Counted from the stretch's first letter, positions 49,495 to 61,430 are shown. The stretch is DNA of 64,000 nt from Pseudoscleropodium purum (GCA_963969395.1 OZ017799.1:19346501-19410500); one strand, 5' to 3'. Program-made: numbers and translations. Notes: generated by a model not told the origin, from the letters alone.

Positions 49495-49760
49495 TGGAAG
49501 GACGTTCGGTTCGCCCGTCCGTTAGAGGTCCCGCCCGTCCGATACAGTCAACACATAGTTGACTTTCTAATAACGGAAAAATAGGCCACGTGGATGTCAT
49601 GTGGATTAAGGAACATGTTGGGTGTGGACGAGATCGTCAGGGTGCGGACGAGGTGATGTGTCATTCCACAAAATTGCACAAGTTACAAAATTAAAGCTGT
49701 CCGGACCGTCCGTCTGTCCGTTCCGATTTGTCCGTCTATCCGTCCCATCCGATGACCCTA
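49495..49760. promoter_or_regulatory. Germin-like gene promoter region with CCGTCCG-type repeats
   Basis: Immediately upstream of the gene, gcccgtccgttag and gcccgtccgatac occur at about 49508 and 49530. A cluster of gtccgtct/gtccgttcc/gtccgtcta units fills about 49698-49752. The repeats are short (7-9 bp), closely spaced and GC-rich against AT-rich surroundings. They may be a simple tandem array or transcription-factor sites. No TATA box was recognised. Confidence 0.4.
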
Positions 49761-50523
49761 ACTCGCCCATTATGACAACCATGAGTACATGACGCCCATA
49801 GCTAATAACACAGTTGCAATTGAAGCAATACTACGGATGCCAAACTGAGAAACTGTGATCGATCGAAGAGCTAAGCTTCAGTAGTAGTGCTTGCACAACA
49901 TACTCGATGCATGCACGTTGTAAATGATTAAGGTTTGGTAAAATTGTGGCTGTATGATGAGTTATTTATTCCCAATGGAAGCTAGCTACGTCCAGTTTCT
50001 CATCAGCTACAGTAACATTAAACTGCGGCATGTCGGAGCTGCAGCAGGTTCACAGTATATTGATTGCACGGAAGTTGTACCGCATGGCTCCGTGCTTATC
50101 ATTGTCGGTTGACTCTGGAAAATACTGCCTCTGTTTCGTGCAAGTGATAAGGCTGATTCTGTCACTCATTTGATTGTCATTGAGGGTTTTCCTAAAGTGT
50201 TGTGAATTTGATTCAAACTGTGCTTTGTGAAAGTCGACGACTTAACACATGGTGCTGCAGTGAATAGTTTTGGGTCTTTTTGAAGGAGGTTAAACCGTGC
50301 ACCTAAGGTAGAATTACCAATACCATCATTTACCCAATTCTACCTTATAAGACATTGTAAGGTTTTTTCAAATTCATACTCATAGGAAATTCTTAGAAAA
50401 AAATACAAAAAAACTGGAAAAAATAGACATTTAAAAGTAAAGTTGATTTTGATTTGTCAATGAGTACAGGATGATTTTGATCCTAATTATAATTTGTCTC
50501 TATCTATGCACATCATCTTTTCA
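49761..50523. other. Intergenic DNA, no gene recognised
   Basis: Nothing coding or repetitive was recognised. Confidence 0.4.
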
Positions 50524-51543
50524 CCCCTAAAAGATCAAGGCCATTTTTTTTGTCAAAACCCACTTAAAACTGCCCTTATTGCTGCATTTTTCAAAATTTT
50601 CAACAAAATGTTTTTATTAAAAATCTAAATGTAGGATCTTGTACTAGACTTATAGTCATTATAGAAGAAGAAATGATAAAAATTTCGTGACATTTGACCC
50701 CACGGATTGAAAGATATTAGCATTTAAAGTCAAAGTTTTTGTTTTTTTTGGAATTTCAGCTGTCTTTGACTATTGATTATGGAAAAAATTTTCACTATAG
50801 GTGCTGAATGTGAAAATCTATCATATTCTAGTTTATATTAGAAATGTCTCCAAAAAATTTCAAGTCAAAAAATGACATGGAACACATCCAAAAAAATATT
50901 GCAATGCAATAGTGTCCAAAAGTTCACAATGCCTTACATAATTTTTCAATCAAGTTTTCCACCACATAAATCTAAAGCTCAAAAATCCATACAATGGATT
51001 GAAAGATATAGTATGCCTTTACAATCTCCAAAAAAGAAATTTGAAAAAAACAAAAACTCTATTATCTATGGAATTTAGAAGCACTATGTGAATAAAGAAT
51101 GGAACATGGCTTTGGACATGGCATGGAAAAAAGGTCAAGGTGTATTCCCGATATGTTTCCACTATATTCCCAATTTGTTCTAATGATTGGGAGCTTTGAG
51201 TTACCTAGAACTTCCAATAGGGAACTATAACTATCTAAAATTAAGAACCTTTCATCATGGAACATGTTGCCTCCTCTTTAGGTTCCCCTCATACCCAATG
51301 TTCTTGCCCTACTATAGTCAAGGTAGATTCCCTTACCCTAGCTGCCCAACAAACTAAAATTTTCAAAAAAATGCTCATAACTCCTAAACTAGAAGTCAAA
51401 ATTCTACAAAATTTATATGCTCGTAAAGCTTGTAAGAAATTGCACTCACAAAAAGTTTGAAAAAATCATATTGAATATTAAGATTAAATGAGCTTACCCA
51501 AAAATCCAAGTATCCCCCGAGGGGACACTTGGGACTTTAGGGG
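50524..51543 (-). mobile_element. TTAA-family element, near-complete (1,020 bp)
   Basis: The left end CCCCTAAAAGATCAAGGCC is preceded by TTCA (a one-base variant of TTAA). The right end GGGACTTTAGGGG is followed by TTAA at 51544-51547. The left subterminal region (ttaaaactgcc, atctaaatgtaggatct, gaaagatattagcattta) matches 11656-12548. Orientation is the same as that copy. A frame at 50872-51078 lies inside and is not considered a gene. Confidence 0.7.
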
Positions 51544-51547
51544 TTAA

Positions 51548-53000
51548 AATTACCAATATTTATTATCATTGGCAAAGTCGTCTCCATCCGCTTTGATGGT
51601 GGAGGTTGGAAATTTTTCTTAGTATGCCTCAAGTTTTGAAACTTGAAACTACATCTTGAATCAATCCAATAGATTTTGGTTAGCTTGTCATTCAAGTTGA
51701 TTTGACCTAAATACTAGCGGTTGTCTGTAAACACAAGTATACCATGCCATAGACAGATTGTTATTTAGTCTAAAGATAGTATATTATCTTTGGGAGCTAA
51801 TGTTTGGAGTTCTAAGCTAGCATTCATCTTGATTTGAGCTCATTGCATTCAATACGATTGTAAAATTTATGAAGCAACTAAATCCTACAATGTTGTAGAG
51901 GATTCAAATGTGTCCAATGAAATTTTAAAGTTTTTTTTAATAGAAATGTGTGGAGATGAATAACACCTCTACATAGTATTCTTATCCCTTAGCACTCCAA
52001 TGTCAAAAATTTAGACAATGAACAAAGAGGTTCCAAGGGTTTCTTTGACTGCATAACTTCTCATTCATCCAAACCAATGCTTGGCTTTTAAAGAACACAC
52101 TTTATGTATGATGAAATTGAGGTAAATAATATATAATTATATAGATATAAACAAAAAAATGCAAGAATTCAAGGAAGGATTCTTGCACTAAGGATTTGAC
52201 TTGCATTGATCCACCCAAAGATTGTAGGAAATAAAGTATACCTTTTTGTTAGACATAGGGAATGGCATGCACGTTAAGATTGTAGCCTCATTACATTTTT
52301 AAACAACCCCTAAGAGGATCCTTTTCCTTTTGCACCTCTTGTTGGCTTTTATGATTTTTTCCTTAAATTATTGAAGTTTTTCCTAGCAAAAGAAGTCAAT
52401 AGCAACTTGTTTGACTTGTCAAGCTACTTATTTACCTAACATGGTTGGATGGGTCAAAAAGGTAGGAAGGGAGACAAAATGGGTTGAAGACTTAGATGAG
52501 TCTAAGGTAAAATTCTTGAATGCAAAATTTCCCCCAAATTAAAAGAACCCCTCATGAAAGGTTAACATTAGGAATGCTAGGTTGGTCACCATAGAAATAA
52601 TCCTTTTGGATACTATGTGAATCAATTTGCTTAAGAAAATCAAGAGCACTCATTGGAGGTCAAACTATTGTACAAGACCTACCCTTTCCACATAAAATTC
52701 CAAGGATGAACATTGATGAACATTATCTTACATAGAAGGATCCATTATCATCCATCAAACACTTTTAGGCCACTGTGTGGTTACAGGGTTGAGAATGTTG
52801 TATTCAGCTAGTCGAGTCAGAGGAAATTTTTCTGGCCGGTGGTGGTACCTCGTTTCAGAGTTCATTGTTTGACCAGACCTTAAAAGAATTCGGTGTATTT
52901 TCACGAATATCAGTTTCAACTTCAAAGCTTTCACTGATTGCAAGGAGACCCATCTAACTTGGACAAAAAGGAAAACAAGCACAACATTTCAGAGTGATAA
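51548..53000. other. Intergenic DNA, with a dispersed-repeat copy at 52649-52756
   Basis: The only recognised item is the repeat at 52649-52756, the inverted partner of 32968-33075. No gene was recognised. Confidence 0.4.
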
Positions 53001-53511
53001 GAATATCATAATCCTGCAGCAAGCAAGTAAAATCAAGTCCACGCTGGAGGAAGTTCTATAAATAATAATGAAATGTAAACAGGTTACAAGGGCTCCAAGC
53101 TTCTTATTAACCTGAATTCCGCCCCAATGGCGAAATAGACAGGACAATACAGACTAGAAGCAAGCTGTCAATGTACAAAATGGCATGTTAGCAATGCAGT
53201 ACCATGAACCTTCAAAAAAAATGAGGGTCACGTAGGATTACCAGCAATTACCATACTCAATTTCGACATACCATTGCTTCCTTAATACCGTGTCCCCTTC
53301 GATGTTGCAAGTAAAAACCTAGGGTTTAGCACCAGGAAGACCTCGGTGTATCGGCAAGATTGGTATGGGAATATGGAGACCTGAGCCTCGCGCCCCAGCT
53401 GCTTAACTAGCTCAGTGCAATGAGAGTATATGACCTATGAATGAAGTAAACTAAGGCCACCAGAAACGTGCTTTAAAGGATCAAATTGATCACCATAAGG
53501 GTTCTAGGTTT

Positions 53512-53552
53512 TAGGTTAAAGGTTTAGGGTTTTAGGGCTTACGGTTTAGGGT
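53512..53552. repeat. Interstitial telomere-like TTTAGGG tract
   Basis: Degenerate repeats of ggtttaggg and ttttagggc lie directly behind the G6PDH stop codon (complement of 53553-53555), in its 3' UTR on the minus strand. The unit equals the common plant telomere repeat TTTAGGG, with interruptions. Confidence 0.75.
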
Positions 53553-56500
53553 TTAATTCTCAGTAGGTTCGAAGCTGTTATCACCCCACCTCACATTGTA
53601 TTTGGCAGCAAGATAGTGAGCACCCACTGGACCTCGGCTGCCGTAGGGGTAAAGCTCTGGGGTGACCTTCCGCTTCTCCAGCTCTTGCAAAAGAGGAGTG
53701 AACAAAGCCCAGGCAGCATCCAATTCATCACTTCTGATGAACAGCCGCCGCTCCCCCTCAATAGCGTCGAGTATGAGCCGCTCATAGGCATCTGGAATCT
53801 CTTTATCGTACCTGTTCATCACAAGTCACTCACATTAGCATACAACAACCAAAGACTAGAAAGCCAAATATGCAGAAGTTTCCCAAAACACGGCTCAGCT
53901 GTGTCACACAGTTTAGTCCAAAATGCCAGTGCTCTTAACCCTTTAGTACCTAAGTGGCCAACTGAGTTAAAATGAACCATTAAGGATAGTCTTAAGAAAA
54001 ATAGTGGAAGAAGGAAATAAGACATACTAACTATACTGGAAGTCAGAAATGTGTTGACGAATTTAGATATACTCTTTCAAAGAGGACACTCTATTTTTAG
54101 TTCACGCACTCGGGTTAAGAAATGACAGAAAACAAAGAACATTGTCCAGAAGATGAGACTAATTGGGACTCCGGAAAAGTTGGAACACTTCAAGGAGGGT
54201 CTGTACCTTGCGGCATAATGTAAGTTGAGATTTGAACGGTCCAGTCTCATGCCAAGGCCTGGCACCTTGTTGTTGATTTTCAAGTAGATAGCCTCGTCCG
54301 GTTGCACACGAATCACCAACTCATTTGTTGCTTGGTCCAGATCAGTTCCAAAACTCCGCTTGTAGAGGTTGCCCGGCACATGCCTGAATTGAACGCGAAT
54401 CTCAGCCCTGCCAGAGCAGCCATTTACATTCCAGACACATGTCAAAATGATCAATATCAAGTGGAATACGAACGAGTGTTCCAAATTTGGAAATTAGCAC
54501 AAGTCAACAAAACTTTGACCATCCATAAATCCATAATTTTTCTCCTTCAGTTATGATGTTTTCTCATTATATGTGCTTCAAATGCATGTTTCTATGCATG
54601 TGATCCAATGGTAATGTAATCTTAGATTCATCTTGTAATTCAAACAAGAAAACTAAAACTAAGTTTAGAAACTAAAACATCAGTTCTTTCATGACCTACT
54701 TTGAGTCAATGGTAAAATTCATTAATCTATTAAACTCACGAAATTTTTATATTTTTGGCTTCATTTTGGTGTACACTATAATTTCCAAAAAGAAATATTG
54801 TAAGGAACCCAATCATAGAGGTGAACATGACCCTCAAAAATGAGAAAAAATGCATGCATAAACTTAAGCTGTCTTCAATTGCTTACCCTCTTTTGTGCAG
54901 AGCTTTTCCGGCCTTCATCAAAAAGGGAACTCCATCCCATCGGGCATTGTCAATAAAGATAGCAGCTGCAGCAAAGGTGGGCGTAATGCTGTTGTTCGGA
55001 ACAGTTTTGTCATCCACGTAGGCAGGGTACTTGACGCCGCCACGGACGTGCCCTTTATATTGACCGACTACCACGTTGTTGATGTCCAGTTTCTTCATGG
55101 ATCTCAAAACCTTCACCTGCAAATGAAGAGTCACTATCTTAGCAAGGCGTACAGTCTACCAAATTACCAGCACAGGAATTACGCAACTAAAAAGATAATC
55201 CGTTTTCAGCAAACAATAGTAACAAACTAGAGCAACAAGAATCGGGGATTCATTTGCCCATTTGTGCCCCAAATGGCGCTTCCATATATGTAGGGAGTAG
55301 AAATAAATGATTTAGGGAGCCTTCCGAGGTACAAAGAAGAAACCAAACCTTACATTTTTCAACACAGGAAATATGCTATAAAAGTTACTATAAAAGACTG
55401 TTTGCTTCCAAAGCGGAGTTTCTATTTTTCGTTGGGCAATTGAGAGTTAACCCCTAAATGACCAAGGAGTCTTTTTCGGGTGTATGCACTTATTCATATT
55501 TTTCTTATGTTCATTATTTCAGTAACATAATACAGTATCCAAAAGTACAAGGGTCCTTTAGAGGTTGGACAAGACATAGATTGTTTAGAGGCATCAACTA
55601 TTTTGATTTTCCTTACAGATATATCGATTGGGTCCAATAAACAGCAGCTGCTAGCAAGGCAAATCAAGTATCTCCTAAAGCCCCTTAAGACATATGAACA
55701 AAAGCAGCTCAGTCTTTAAAGCTGGATAGGAGAAGGAGAAAATACCTTTTCATTTCGTATATCTTCGGCATCCAAAGTCACAGGAGGCTCCATAGCAAAC
55801 AGAGCCAGAATCTGCAAAAGATGATTTTGCATGATATCCCGGATGATGCCATAATTGTCAAAATACCTGCACACCCGGTACAACAGAAATCTAAATAAGA
55901 GACCAATCGTCCAAATCTACGAAAAATCTGACACAAATTCAACTAGCCATCAAATTATGGAATAACAATTGCCACCCACTAAAAAATACCATCAAAAAAT
56001 TATCAGATTGAAAAGGGCTTGCACTCAAATCTAGTCTCTTTCGTTTTGTCAAAAACGACAATCTAAAACAAATGCGGACTCTAGACAGTTTTACTCTCTA
56101 ATTTGCAACCGCGTTCTTATTGCACTTGACTACTACGAGCTATACTTTAAGGTTATGTTAATACCCTCCGCGTCCTTCAGTCCCGAAGTCTTCAGAAAAG
56201 ATGAACTGCACGTTGCGAATGTATTGACGTGACCACAGCGGCTCGAAGACGAGGTTGGAGAACCGCAACACTGACAAGTTTTCGACGAGCTCCTTTCCCA
56301 AGTAATGATCAATTCTGCATTTTGAATAAAAGTAAAATGCATGCCAGCACACAATCGAGCTTCAGAAAATATTTACAAAAATGGTTGCAAACACGCAAAG
56401 TTCAAACACAGTCGACACAAGCGTCAGGTGCGGTAATGATCACATGAAACAAATGCCAGAGGTTAAGGGTTTTAGTAAAAACATACCGGTAAATTTGTTC

Positions 56501-58634
56501 TTCCTTCAAGTGCTTTTTCAATCCCTTTGTGAGCTCTGCTGACGACTCCGAGTCCCGGCCAAATGGCTTCTCCACGATGACACGAGTCCAACCATTTAAT
56601 GAGGATGCAGCACTACTTGATGACCGAGCCACATCGACAAAAATGTCAGGAGGAATAGAGAGATAAAATAGCCTGTTCGCCACCTTGTTGCCCTGTCACA
56701 ACAACAAACCCCACCTCCAAGCTTAACCCCAAAGGATCAAGAAAACTCTTGTTCTCTTAGCAGATTTGAGCGGCTCACATGGGGTCTTTCACTAGTCCAA
56801 TTTTATTTATCTTTAGACGAACACATGCATCCTTCACTGATTCCTGTGATTAAAGTTCACCACATCTATATTATATTTCTGACAATGTGATAAACCAAAT
56901 TGGTCATATTAAAACCAAGAGTCCTCAGTCTTTCAGAGGTTTCCTTCTAAACCGAAGTCGCAAGTTCATACTCACATTGAGGTAATTTTTGCTGTTTTGA
57001 GAGCAAAAACTCAAACTCTGGGTACGAACATGAAAGAGGATAAACTTATGCGCAGGACACAAGAAGGACCAACTGCCGTAACATTCTTGAGTAGTAGTAG
57101 TCGCATGGCGCCTTTTAAAAACAGTGCTAGCTAAGAGTTATAAAGATCAAAGTCATGCTAAATCAGAGCAATGAAGTGAAATTAAAGCTATGACATACTT
57201 TCACATTTGAAGACTCTGACTCCATGGCTTGAGGAGCTCGCACGTCTTCATATTGAGCTCAACTTTGCAAAACTAGTAGTCAAGAATTCCTTTTCATGTG
57301 TTGCGGATTTATTTCATACCAATTCAGAGGGTGCTCAACAAGGGCTCTCTAGAATGTTATGAGTACTCATGCTTGAAAATTGCTGAAACCCATTCAAAAG
57401 TCCTACATATAATACAGCTTCACGAAGCAGTGGCATTCAAATTAACCCCTTCTGTTCTAAAACCAAGCCAAAAATACAATTTACAAACCTCATGCTCCTG
57501 TAGTTTTCTTGAAAGCTCCCCAAAACATTGCTCGGAGTTGTACTGGCCAGCGTGATAGAAACACCGCTTCAAAAACTCCTCTTGCTTGTCGCCGCAATTC
57601 TCTCTGCAATAGTAGGGGGGTAACTTATTAACTGATCGTCATGACAGTGAGCACCAAAACCTAAGAATACAGAAATCTAAAATCAACATCTCCAATCATC
57701 ATGAAGTAGCTTACCTCTGATCAATTCGGCAAGTAAGAGTTCCGGAAATCAAATCTCGCAGCTGTTCATCGGTCATCTTGCTCCGAGCAAAGCCAAAAAT
57801 AGTGAAGTGCTGCAACAATCAACGAAACACTTCATTAGTCGATAGCTCAATACCAAATACGTTCTGAATCACTACATTCAATTGGCAAACAAAACACTCC
57901 CAAAACAAGTCCCAAAACAAGTCCAAAAACAAGCTCCAAGTAATAAATTCAAATGTAAATGCAAACAATAAAACCAAACCAGTTCCAATGGCAACCAGTA
58001 ATTGAGCAAGCATACCTTGGGCAAACAACCTTCGTAGTAGAGGGCAAACAAAGCCGGGAAGATTTTCTTCTTCGCCAAATCTCCCGATGCGCCAACAACA
58101 GTAATCGAAACCGTATTCTCTGTCGACAGAGCGCTCCCATTCAAGAACCCCGGTTTCGGAGACACATCGTCCGTCGTCCCCCGATCTACACTTTCTTTTG
58201 TCTCCACTTTCGACGCCTTCTGAGTCGCAGGCTTCCCGCCTACACAAAAACCCACCAAAGTTCTCAGAAACTCACCCAAAATTTCAACAACACCCATAAA
58301 ATTCAATCCACATCCACCAAAATTCCTGCACATTCCTAAAATTCTCTCAATCTGAAACTGCAGCACACAACCCCTACCCACCAAAACTTCGGCACATTCC
58401 AAAATTCTCCCAACCAGAGATTGCAGCACGCAACCCCTACCCACCAAAACTTCGGCACATTCCAAAATTCTCCTCACCTGAGACTGCAGCGCGCACCGCC
58501 ACCATTCGCTGTTGCCGATGCAGACGTCCATTGCCTCCCACCGAAACCACAACCGGTGTCGTCTTCGTCTCTATCGTGAAGCTCCCACGCAAGGTACCGT
58601 GAGAGAGAGTGGCAGCTTGCCGAAGGGCCGCCAT
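53553..58634 (-). CDS. G6PD: Plastidic glucose-6-phosphate 1-dehydrogenase
   Basis: Ten minus-strand exons, 58634-58478, 58239-58016, 57809-57715, 57603-57489, 56692-56487, 56314-56165, 55866-55746, 55116-54887, 54407-54207 and 53811-53553, join in frame to 585 residues. The enzyme oxidises glucose-6-phosphate with NADP+, the entry step of the oxidative pentose phosphate pathway. Seen: a Ser/Thr/Arg-rich start ([18 protein letters not shown]) typical of a plastid transit peptide, NADP-binding [14 protein letters not shown] (G102-F113), and active site RIDHYLGKE (266-274). [21 protein letters not shown] and the C-terminal [18 protein letters not shown] also fit. C154 and C162 (TCRIDQRENC) have the 8-residue spacing of the thioredoxin-regulated cysteines of plastidic enzymes, so light-dependent redox control is likely. 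Length fits the family. Confidence 0.96.
55451..55564 (-). mobile_element. Short TTAA-family derivative in a G6PDH intron
   Basis: TTAA at 55447-55450 is followed by CCCCTAAATGACCAAGG. About 110 bp later AAGGGTCCTTTAGAGG forms the inverse end, flanked by TTGG. It lies within the intron between exons 8 and 7 of G6PDH (55117-55745). It looks like an internally deleted copy keeping only the ends. Confidence 0.55.
58245..58478. repeat. 63-bp minisatellite at the G6PDH exon 1 / intron 1 junction
   Basis: A unit of about 63 bp (cacattccaaaattctc.., then ..tgcagcacgcaacccctac, then ccaccaaaacttcgg) occurs three times across 58330-58480, with a diverged start toward 58300. The unit nearest the exon contains the true splice donor (ctcacctgag, reverse CTCAG then GTGAGG). 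The other two carry altered versions of it. Since 63 is a multiple of three, the minus strand stays open through all copies. Confidence 0.8.
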
Positions 58635-58749
58635 CGCTCAACCCTCACCCAATTGTCACAACGAAAGTGTGGTAATAAATTTGGAACTGGCAAGACAGAG
58701 TGGTGTGGGTTGGTGGTCGTGGATCGGGAGAGATGAACGGTGCGGGCGA

Positions 58750-58757
58750 ATTTATAG
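58750..58757 (-). promoter_or_regulatory. TATA box of G6PDH
   Basis: The minus strand reads CTATAAAT in GC-rich surroundings, about 115 bp upstream of the start codon at 58634. A start site about 30 bp downstream would give an 85-bp leader. Inferred from motif and position only. Confidence 0.55.
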
Positions 58758-59160
58758 AAGCGGGTTGCTGAGAAGATTCGGAGACGCATAGGGCGTTTCG
58801 CCGTTATGCAGCAACCGGGGTTTAGTGAGGGTTCACCGCTAGGGCCCTCTTGTGGCTGGGTCGAGGGCCCTGGGCTTGGGTTTGCTTCGGCTTTCGCTCT
58901 GAGCTCTGGGGGCCGTCGCGTGTGCTTGCTAGTTGTCGTTCACTGTTGGTTAGATGGGGACTTGGGACCGTCCACCTGCGGTTCGCCCCGGACACTACAG
59001 GACTGGAGGTTTGTTGGACCCTGAACTAACTGGGGCACTTTTGGGGGTGCCGGTACAGTGGAGGTTCATGGAAGCATCTCCAACAGTGCTGCGAAAACGT
59101 CATCAGGGCATCGGGCGGCCAGAGGGTTTTTTATTATTTGGGAGAACTAGCCAGCTATTT
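58758..59160. other. GC-rich G6PDH upstream region
   Basis: GC-rich DNA with long chance frames on the plus strand (58806-59220) rich in Gly, Ser and Trp but with no family signature. Most likely the distal promoter. Confidence 0.4.
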
Positions 59161-59164
59161 CTTC

Positions 59165-59490
59165 AATACTCATGTGATATTTGGATGATACTTGGTGATA
59201 TCTATATCAAAATTAGGTAATATCTAGGTAAAATTTACCTATTGGTCTTAAAATAAAGCATGTAATATTTGGGTGATACTTGGGTGATACTTGGGTGATA
59301 CTTGGATAATATTTGGTGGTATCTACATCAAAACTAGGTACTATCTAGGTAAAATTTGGCTATTGGTCTTAAAATAGAGCATGTGATATTTAGGTGACAC
59401 TTAGTGATATCTATATCAAAATTAGGTAATACCTAGGCTCATACCTAGGTAAAATTTAGCTATTGGTCTTGAAATAGAGTAGTAATCTAG
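59165..59490. repeat. Tandem array of about 90-125-bp units, three copies, with a nested 12-bp repeat
   Basis: The phrase tatctatatcaaaattaggta, or close variants, occurs at about 59199, 59320 and 59409; ctattggtcttaaaata occurs at about 59239, 59360 and 59459. Inside the middle unit, acttgggtgat is repeated at 59277, 59289 and 59301, giving a nested 12-bp expansion. Confidence 0.7.
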
Positions 59491-60282
59491 CTATTTAGAC
59501 TACAAATATTAAAATTTCTTTTATAGAAAATAGCCAGTGTCTATTGGTTGTAGCCAAAATGGCAAAATCATGCATTTAAAAAGTATAGATTCCCACTTTT
59601 GGGAATTTTAACTTGTCAAAAAAATTATAGTTGGTAGGTTTTTGATTGGAGGATTGGAGGGACAAGCTCATTAGGGCTTTTTTGGAAGGTGAAATAGTAC
59701 TACATTGCATCAACATTAGAAGATATTCAATTGCTTTGTAGGATTGCAAGGTCTTTGAGGTTTTCAAACTTTGATTAGTCACCGCACCAATTGCCTAATG
59801 TGGCACAGTGATTGCCACATCACTAAAAAAAATTAATTATTTAAAAAAAAACTAAAAAAAAAATTTCAACTTTTTTATTTATTTTAAAGTTCAAAAAAAT
59901 CTCTCAACAACCATTCTCTGGTTGACAAGGGAATAGCAATGGGGATGGCCCTGAAATGACCCTTCTACACATACACACCCTAAAAAGCCTCTAATGAAAC
60001 TACTAATTTGGCTAAAAATTTGTGACAAACAATGAAGTTGGTCACTAGAAGACTTCAAATTCTAAATATCTTTGATGTAACTACCAAATTGTAGATGAAA
60101 ACAAAATTATGGATATGTAATATGTACTAATGTGATATTTTCTATCTAATATGTGGATGAATGTTGGAATATGGAGCACTACTATAGTATTTTATATCGC
60201 CACTTTGGCACTTTATAAAAAATGAAAAAAAACCTTGGGGCTCACACCCTCTCTACCTCCATTGCATTATGATGTAGAAAGG
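59491..60282. other. AT-rich intergenic DNA
   Basis: No gene recognised. A small inverted motif gtggcac..tgccac lies at about 59799-59818. Confidence 0.4.
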
Positions 60283-61430
60283 AAACAACACTTCAAATTT
60301 TTGGATATTTTCTTGAATTATATTCATTTTTTCCCATTGGATAGTGTCAAATCTAATCACAACCATAAACAACATTGTGCCATAGGTCTTAAAAGAGAAA
60401 ACACTTCAAAATAATAGATATTTTCTTCAAATTTTCACATTTCTCATTTGACAATGTCAATTTGACTATTACCACAACTTGAATCATCATTGAGTCTTGG
60501 TTTAACAAGAAGAAGATACTTCAAATCCACAAATGTTTTTTTCAAATTTTTGTCTTTCACATTGGAGATTGTCAAATGTAACCATGACCATGATTAGAAA
60601 TGACATTACATTTTGGTCTAAAAAAGATGAAACACTTCAAATCTACAAATGTTCTCTTCAAATTTTTGTATTTTAATTTGAACACTTTCAAATTTGACCA
60701 AACCACAAATGATATTGTATGCCAATTTAGTTAGAAAAGACACTTCAAATCCCCAAATGTTCTCTTCAAATTTTTTTTCTCATTGAACAATGTCAAATCT
60801 AACCATGACAAGAAACAAATATTGTATCTTAGTTTAGAAAAGGAAACACCCTTCAAATCTTCAAACATTCTCTTCAAATTTTTACATTTCTCATTACACA
60901 ATGTCAAATTTGATCACGACAAGAAACAACATCATGTCCTAAGTTTAGAAAAGAAAAGATACTTCAAATCCATGTATATTCCCTTCAATCTTTTGTTTAT
61001 CTCATTGGAATATATTAAATTTGACTACAAATACCATTGTGTCTTAATCTGTAAAAAAAATCACTTCAAATTTATGGATGTTCACTTTAAATTTTGTTTT
61101 TTCATATTACACAATCTCAAATCTGAGCACAATCACATGTAACATTGAGTCATAGTCTAGAGACCCACTTCACATTTATAGATATTCTCTTCAAATTTTT
61201 TGTTTCCACTAAACATTGTCAAATGTAACAACATTAAAGAAACATCATTGTGTCTAGGGTCTAAAAAAGAAAAGACACTCTAAATACACAAATATTTTCT
61301 TCAAATTTTTGTTTTTCTTGTTGGACAATGTCAAATATGATTACAACTATGGACAATATTGTATCCCAATCTTGAAAAGAAAAAATGGTTCAATTCAATT
61401 AATATTCCCTCCAATTTTTTATTTTTTGAT
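60283..61430. repeat. Degenerate satellite array, about 109-bp monomer, about 11 units
   Basis: The landmark cacttcaaat (or close variants) recurs at about 60291, 60402, 60517, 60633, 60741, 60848, 60960, 61062, 61166, 61275 and 61388. Spacing is 102-116 bp. Each unit has the same order: cttcaaat.., then a(a)atgttctcttcaaattttt, then a ttctcattggacaatgtcaaat phrase, then aaccatgac..aacattgtg, then gtctaaaaaagaaaa. Units are well diverged. Open frames in this block are by-products of the array. Confidence 0.85.

Noticed and set aside
57878..58552. 224-codon minus-strand open frame with repeated [14 protein letters not shown] blocks
   Set aside because: It reads through intron 1 and its 63-bp minisatellite; the spliced G6PDH model explains both ends.
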